DNA of 64,000 bases, taken from NCBI RefSeq assembly GCF_014193585.1, contig NZ_BLXY01000001.1, forward strand, positions 168,033 to 232,032, in the 5' to 3' direction. How positions within the stretch are numbered: the stretch's first letter is position 1; each line of letters opens with the position of its first letter. Shown here piece by piece: positions 59,759 to 64,000 of the stretch. The position numbers and the translations under genes were made by a program. Below the pieces are notes generated by a model. That model did not search any database and was not told the origin of the DNA. It worked only from the letters and a program-made list of their open reading frames with translations. The DNA comes from Geomonas paludis. GTDB lineage: Bacteria; Desulfobacterota; Desulfuromonadia; Geobacterales; Geobacteraceae.

Positions 59759-60577
59759 TTACTTCAAATAACGCAGCGCCTCTTCCCCGAGGATCCGTTC
59801 CACCGCGAGCGGCAGCAGTTCGCGCGGGTCTTTCTCGGTCGCCGTCATCATCTTCAGGGCGTAGCGGGCGATGTTGATGCCGTCACGCACCGAGTAGGGC
59901 TCGTCCGCCGCATGGCCGCGCTGCAGGAACTGCACGACGTAGTTGAGGATGGAGCTGCCGGCGAAGGGGAGATTCTCCTTCAGGATGGCCAGTTCCTCCT
60001 CCGCCTCGGGGAAGTCGATGAAGAGCTGCGGCTGCAGGCGGGAATGGATGTACTCAGGCACCTCGAAGGTGGAGGAGTCCTCGTTCATGGTCACCACGAT
60101 GCGGAAATCCGGGTGCGCCTGGATTCTGAGGCCGGTGATGATGGACTCGACGTAGCGGCGGTCGTCCAGGAGCGGGGCCAGCGACGCCCAGGCCTTCTCG
60201 CTCATCCGGTTCCCTTCGTCCAGGATCAGTACCCCTCCCGAGATCATCGCCGACACCAGCGAGGACGCGGCGTACTGGATGGTCCCTTCCGGGCCGATGA
60301 CCGGCGTCACGATCAGGTCCTCGGGGCGGGTGTCCATGGTGGCCTGGAACAGGTAGACCTTGCGGCCCAGTCTCTTGGCGGCGGCGTAGGCGAGGGTGGT
60401 CTTGCCGACGCCGGGTTTGCCGATCAGGCGCGGGTTGAAGGGGATGTCGCGCTCGTCGATGACCATCCAGGCCGCCAAAAGCTGCCGGAGCAGTTCCTCG
60501 TCCCCCACCCAGCGCAGCGGCAGCTCGATGGGGTTGGCGAGGGTAAGGTTGATGCCGTCAATCGTGATCCGGTCCAT
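59759..60577 (-). CDS. MoxR-family AAA+ ATPase
   Basis: This 272-residue ATPase has Walker A LIGKPGVGKTTLAYAAA, Walker B GGVLILDEGNRM and sensor-1 IVVTMNED. An EYIHSRLQPQLFIDFP block follows and corresponds to the region with the arginine finger. MoxR proteins act as chaperone-like remodelers for partner proteins, usually with vWA domains. Here the neighbour is the TraB/DUF5682-like protein. The ATG at 60577 follows GGAGC; the longer frame to 60643 runs through a repeat. Confidence 0.9.
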   Translation of the reverse strand: MDRITIDGINLTLANPIELPLRWVGDEELLRQLLAAWMVIDERDIPFNPRLIGKPGVGKTTLAYAAAKRLGRKVYLFQATMDTRPEDLIVTPVIGPEGTIQYAASSLVSAMISGGVLILDEGNRMSEKAWASLAPLLDDRRYVESIITGLRIQAHPDFRIVVTMNEDSSTFEVPEYIHSRLQPQLFIDFPEAEEELAILKENLPFAGSSILNYVVQFLQRGHAADEPYSVRDGINIARYALKMMTATEKDPRELLPLAVERILGEEALRYLK

Positions 60578-60603
60578 AAAAGCTCCAAAAAAAAGCCAAA
60601 CCA

Positions 60604-60702
60604 TTGGCCACGGAGAAAATCTGAGGACATCTGAGAAAATCAAAACCTGGAGCTTTGTTTTGGTTCTCTCAGACTTTCTCCGAAGTTCTCCGTGGCTAAC
60701 GG
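60604..60702. repeat. Palindromic repeat with GGAGAA/CTGAGGA phrases, two arms
   Basis: GGCCACGGAGAAAATCTGAG... (60604-60647) and its inverse ...CTCCGTGGCTAACGG (60662-60702) flank a short loop. It lies between the MoxR gene and the zinc-ribbon gene. Confidence 0.85.
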
Positions 60703-60712
60703 TTTTAAGGTT

Positions 60713-60892
60713 TTAGGTGTTCATTTCGTGCCCGTACATCATCACCAGCCGGGCGCGGTTCTCGCGGCAGCTCTTGCAGAGCTCGCCGGCATCCTTGAAG
60801 AATTCCTCCGCCAGCCACTCTCCCGCCTCGCCGTACAGCGAATCCGGCTCGTTCTCGTCATACTCGGTCTTGCAGATGCTGCAGGTTTTCAT
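60713..60892 (-). CDS. 59-residue protein with two CxxC motifs, coupled to hemH
   Basis: The protein begins [20 protein letters not shown] and has C4, C7, C39 and C42, which is a zinc-ribbon or treble-clef pattern. The middle is acidic ([16 protein letters not shown]). Its ATG overlaps the hemH TGA by 4 bases (ATGA), so it is translated with hemH. I know no function for it. Metal binding is likely from the cysteines. A role in iron or heme handling is only a guess from the context. Confidence 0.8.
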   Translation of the reverse strand: MKTCSICKTEYDENEPDSLYGEAGEWLAEEFFKDAGELCKSCRENRARLVMMYGHEMNT

Positions 60893-61845
60893 GCTTTTAC
60901 CGTGGTCCGCACCAGGTCGGCCAGGCAATCCAGGAACATGGGGTCGGAATTGAGCGACTCGGTCCTGACGAAGCGCTTGATGCCGTGCGCCTTGGCCTCC
61001 TCGGCGTACTGGATGTCGATCTCGTAAAGTGTCTCGATATGGTCGGAGACGAAGGAAAGCGGCACCATCAACAGGTTCTCCTTCCCTTCGCCCGCCAGCC
61101 GCTGGATGGTCGCCTCGGTGGACGGCTCCAGCCACTTCACCTTGCTCGCCTTGGACTGGAAGCAGAGCAGGTGGTTCGCCTCCCCTACCTGTTCCATCAC
61201 CAGCCGCACGGTCTCCTGGATGTGGGCCAGGTACGGATCGCCCTCGTCGATGAAGGACTGGGGAAGCGAGTGGGCGGAGAAAACGATCTGGACGTCCTTG
61301 GGGTCGGGGAAGGACTGCAGCCCCCGAATCACCTTGCCGGCCAACGCCTTGATGTAGAGCGGATGGTTGTAGAAGCGGTCGACGTAGATGATCTCGAAGT
61401 CGGCCTTGGCCTCCTTGAGCACGCGCTGCAGTTCGTTGACGCTGGAGCCGGTGGTGGCCCTGGAGTAGTGCGGGTACAGCGAGAGCGCCACCACGCGTTT
61501 GATCCCTTCGCGCTTGATCGCCGCCAGGGCGTCGATGGTGGAGGGACGGGAGTAGCGCATGGCGACGAAGGCGCGGAAACGATCGCCCAGAAGCGCCTGC
61601 AGTCCCGCACCCTGGGCCTCGGTCAGCTCCCGGATCGGGGACTTGCCGCCGATCTGGCGGTAAAACTCCGTGACCTCCGGTGCCCGCTTGTTGACGATGC
61701 GCCGGGCGATGAAAGGCTGCAAAAAGGCCGGCCCGATCTTGATGATGTCACGATCCGTGAACAGGTTCATGAGGAAAGGGTGCACGGCATCGAGCGAGTC
61801 GGGGCCTCCCATCTGGAGCAGCAGGAGTGCGGTTTTGTCAGACAT
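60889..61845 (-). CDS. hemH: Ferrochelatase
   Basis: HemH inserts Fe2+ into protoporphyrin (or coproporphyrin) as the last or penultimate step of heme synthesis. The 318-residue protein has [23 protein letters not shown] at the N terminus. The family block [17 protein letters not shown] and [19 protein letters not shown] (with the conserved His and Glu) are present. It is cytosolic or membrane-associated. The overlapping downstream gene encodes the CxxC protein. hemE lies 30 kb away on the other strand. Confidence 0.96.
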   Translation of the reverse strand: MSDKTALLLLQMGGPDSLDAVHPFLMNLFTDRDIIKIGPAFLQPFIARRIVNKRAPEVTEFYRQIGGKSPIRELTEAQGAGLQALLGDRFRAFVAMRYSRPSTIDALAAIKREGIKRVVALSLYPHYSRATTGSSVNELQRVLKEAKADFEIIYVDRFYNHPLYIKALAGKVIRGLQSFPDPKDVQIVFSAHSLPQSFIDEGDPYLAHIQETVRLVMEQVGEANHLLCFQSKASKVKWLEPSTEATIQRLAGEGKENLLMVPLSFVSDHIETLYEIDIQYAEEAKAHGIKRFVRTESLNSDPMFLDCLADLVRTTVKA

Positions 61846-61946
61846 GGCAACCTCTTGGGCGAAAATAGTGGCCCAAGAAATGTAGCAGAAAACGAGGGGA
61901 AGTAGAACCGGTTTAATTCATTGGAGGGAGAAGCAGGAAAAACAAA

Positions 61947-62060
61947 TTAACAGGGATAAAAGGGGTAACAGGGATGAACGGCAAAAACCATACGGCTTGG
62001 TTTAAAACCCAAAGCATTTGGTTGTGCAGTTATCCCCTTTATCCCTTTTATCCCTGTTAA
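61947..62060. repeat. Palindromic repeat, AGGGATAAA family, two arms
   Basis: TTAACAGGGATAAAAGGGGT... (61947-61978) and its inverse ...CCCTTTTATCCCTGTTAA (62030-62060) flank about 51 bases. The spacing and phrase order of the right arm differ from the copies at 27035 and 44263. The loop contains an imperfect TTGG/CCAAA palindrome. Confidence 0.9.
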
Positions 62061-62066
62061 ATGCCT

Positions 62067-63623
62067 TTAGCGGATGCCGGCCTTGGAAAGGTGGGGGGCG
62101 TAGCGCTTGTCGGTCCCCTTGATGTGGTTCACCAGCCAGTTCTGCAGGAACTCGATGACGTCGTGGGTGAGCACGGTTTCGCCGGAGTTGAATTTCTGCT
62201 GGAGCTCGAGCACCTGGCTCACCAGGGCCTTGTGCTGCTGGACGTGGGCAGCCTCCTCGGGGTAGCCGGACTTGCGGAACGCCTCTTCCTCGGCGGCGAA
62301 GTGGCTGCCGGTGTACTCGATCAGGCGCTGCAGCACGGAACCGATAGCCTCTTTGCTGCGTTTGTGCTGCATCGCTTGGGCCAGCTCGTTCACCATGGCG
62401 AACAGCTTCTTGTGCTGATCGTCGAAGGTGTTGATGGTGGTGGCGAAGCTCTGGTCCCAGACCATGGCGTCGGAGAGCTGGAAGTGGGACACCAGTTCGT
62501 GCAGCTCGTCCACCTGCTGCACCAGCTTGCTGGTGGCCGCCTTGGTGTTGCGGGCGCTCTCCACGTTGCTGTTCACCACGGAGGTGATCATCTGGATGTT
62601 GCCGGTGATCTCGTGGGTGGTGGCGGTCTGCTCCTCGGCGGCGGTGGCGATCTGGGAGAGCTGCATGGTCAGGTCGTTGATCATGGCCAGGATGCCGTTC
62701 AGCGCCTCGCCGGAGCGGCAGGTCTCGGCGGTCCCCTGGTTGACCTGCTCCACCCCCTCGCCCATGGCGCCGACGGCGTCCCGCGTCTCGCTCTGGATCG
62801 ACTTGATCATGGTGTCGATCTCCTTGGTGGCGCGGGTGGTCCGCTCGGCCAGGGCACGCACCTCGTCCGCCACGACCGCGAAGCCGCGCCCGGTTTCACC
62901 GGCGCGCGCCGCTTCGATGGCCGCGTTCAAGGCGAGGAGGTTGGTCTGGTCGGCGATGTCCTCGATGGTGCCGGCGATGGCGCCGATCTGGTCGGAGCGC
63001 TCCCCGAGTCCCGCGACCGAGGTCGAGGTGGAGGTGACCCGCTGGGCGATGTTCTCCATGAGCCGGGCGCTGTTGCGGACGATCTCCGCGCCGGCGGTGG
63101 TCTCCGCGGTCGCCTTGTGGGCGTTCTCGGCCGCGTAGATGCAGTTGCGGGCGATGTCGGCGGAGGTGGCGGACATCTCTTCGCTGGCGGTGGCGATGGT
63201 GGATGCCTGCATGGCCACGTCTTCGGCCGCTGAGGCCATGGCGTCGTTGGTGGCGCTCACCAGCGCGACGGAGTCCCGCACCAGGTCGGTGACGGTGAAG
63301 AACTGGTGCATGGTCTTGTTCCAGTCCCCCATCATGTTGTTGAAGGCGTTGGCGATGCGACCGACTTCACCCCCGGGGATCTGCTCCACCCGGCGGGAGA
63401 GGGTCCCTTGGGCTGCGGCCTCCAATGCGTCGGCGATCTCGCGCAGGATGCGAGATTCGGAGCGGGCCACAAGCCAGCTGGCCAGCGCGGAGAGTCCAAA
63501 GATGAAGGTTCCCACCGCTATCATGGCCAGGGTGTTGCCGCCGTTCCCTAGAGCAATGATGGAGGCAACCGTTGCACCAACAGCAACCAGGTTGATCGTA
63601 ATGAGGCGGGCACTAAAAGACAT
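62067..63623 (-). CDS. Methyl-accepting chemotaxis protein with a hemerythrin domain
   Basis: This 518-residue chemoreceptor has two membrane helices (about 8-25 and 31-50) with almost nothing between them, so there is no periplasmic sensor. A HAMP-type linker and the signaling domain follow, with the receptor hairpin [13 protein letters not shown] and [14 protein letters not shown]. The C terminus (387-518) is a bacteriohemerythrin with all seven diiron ligands: H404, H441, E445, H460, H464, H500 and D505. It likely senses O2 (or NO) in the cytoplasm. AAAGGAG precedes the ATG. Confidence 0.95.
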   Translation of the reverse strand: MSFSARLITINLVAVGATVASIIALGNGGNTLAMIAVGTFIFGLSALASWLVARSESRILREIADALEAAAQGTLSRRVEQIPGGEVGRIANAFNNMMGDWNKTMHQFFTVTDLVRDSVALVSATNDAMASAAEDVAMQASTIATASEEMSATSADIARNCIYAAENAHKATAETTAGAEIVRNSARLMENIAQRVTSTSTSVAGLGERSDQIGAIAGTIEDIADQTNLLALNAAIEAARAGETGRGFAVVADEVRALAERTTRATKEIDTMIKSIQSETRDAVGAMGEGVEQVNQGTAETCRSGEALNGILAMINDLTMQLSQIATAAEEQTATTHEITGNIQMITSVVNSNVESARNTKAATSKLVQQVDELHELVSHFQLSDAMVWDQSFATTINTFDDQHKKLFAMVNELAQAMQHKRSKEAIGSVLQRLIEYTGSHFAAEEEAFRKSGYPEEAAHVQQHKALVSQVLELQQKFNSGETVLTHDVIEFLQNWLVNHIKGTDKRYAPHLSKAGIR

Positions 63624-63664
63624 GAACGATCTCCTTTTCTTGGCAATTCACAGTGTCAAGAAGA

Positions 63665-63692
63665 GTATCGTCTGAACGGGAGCAAAACTTTA
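63665..63692 (-). promoter_or_regulatory. Possible sigma-28 (FliA) promoter of the chemoreceptor
   Basis: On the minus strand TAAAGTTT (63692-63685) matches the FliA -35 box exactly. GACGATAC (63672-63665) matches 6 of 8 bases of the -10 box. The spacer is 12 bases, one more than usual. It lies 42 bases before the start codon. Confidence 0.4.
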
Positions 63693-63795
63693 AATCTTAT
63701 TGGTTGGTTTTGAAGCGGAAATCCCACAGCAGACGCTGTTCGAACGGGATCCTGATTGCGTTGATCCTGTATACATTAAGCGGGAGCATCCGGTG

Positions 63796-63984
63796 TTACC
63801 AGGAAGGACGTCCGCTCTGGTGCAGGCGCTCTTGGACGGCGGCGAGATTGGCGGCAACTTCGGGATTGGTGAGGTGCTGGTTTCTCTCTCTGTGCTGGAC
63901 ATTTTCCGACTGTTCGATCTGCATGACGAAACCGCAGGAGAGGATGATGACTGCCATCACGATCTTGCAAGGAAAACTCTTCAT
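63796..63984 (-). CDS. Small exported protein of unknown function
   Basis: This 62-residue protein starts MKSFPCKIVMAVIILSCGFV, a Sec-type signal or membrane anchor. A hydrophilic tail rich in Glu, Gln, Asn and Arg follows. The ATG follows a strong AAGGAGG, which favours a real gene. The SC after the hydrophobic run is not a good lipobox. No family recognised. Confidence 0.6.
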   Translation of the reverse strand: MKSFPCKIVMAVIILSCGFVMQIEQSENVQHRERNQHLTNPEVAANLAAVQERLHQSGRPSW

Positions 63985-64000
63985 AACCGGCCTCCTTGTT

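Overview
The window (about 60% GC by eye, dense, few disrupted genes) is the origin region and adjoining backbone of a bacterial chromosome. The gene order and content point to the Geobacteraceae (Geobacter, Citrifermentans or Geomonas type). The origin block runs rsmG-mnmG-mnmE-yidC-yidD-rnpA-rpmH on the minus strand, back to back with dnaA-dnaN-recF-gyrB-gyrA on the plus strand. Two parS centromere sites lie between mnmG and mnmE. Four multidomain histidine kinases, an Hdr-Flx electron-bifurcation complex, a diheme peroxidase, a hemerythrin-linked chemoreceptor and very many palindromic intergenic repeats fit the same group. The species assignment is inferred from gene content, not from a search.

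Layout. 0.3-7.1 kb: ribosome, tRNA-modification and membrane-insertion genes (minus). 7.1-16.7 kb: replication and gyrase genes (plus), with DnaA-box-like sites on both sides of dnaA. 16.9-28.9 kb: a HEAT-like unknown, gpsA, four sensor kinase / response regulator proteins in a row, and an ABC-2 exporter pair. 29.1-34.0 kb: an AhbD/NirJ-type radical SAM protein, hemE, corA and a FadL-type outer membrane protein. 34.2-38.2 kb: a substrate-binding protein translationally coupled to a hybrid histidine kinase. 38.2-43.1 kb (minus): diheme peroxidase, an NfnAB-like pair and a DMT exporter. 43.3-51.0 kb (minus): hdrCBA-flxDCBA. 51.5-57.4 kb (plus): a heterodimeric ABC exporter and selB. 57.6-63.98 kb (minus): a large TraB/DUF5682-like protein, a MoxR ATPase, a 59-residue zinc-ribbon protein coupled to hemH, a chemoreceptor with a hemerythrin tail, and a small exported protein. 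Bases 1-289 hold no gene I can support.

How the genes work together. The first third is housekeeping: initiation, sliding clamp, repair, supercoiling, tRNA wobble modification and membrane-protein insertion. HemE, HemH and the radical SAM protein belong to tetrapyrrole synthesis, which such cytochrome-rich organisms need heavily. NfnAB and HdrABC-FlxABCD both look like flavin-based bifurcating enzymes linking NAD(P)H, ferredoxin and a thiol/disulfide or other low-potential acceptor; they lie within 12 kb of each other. The kinases are mostly orphans without DNA-binding partners here.

The most unusual large-scale feature is the spacers. Most carry one of about ten sequence-unrelated repeat families that share one architecture: two arms built of short tandem phrases, inverted around an unrelated loop. 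No tRNA, rRNA, CRISPR array, insertion sequence or prophage was seen.
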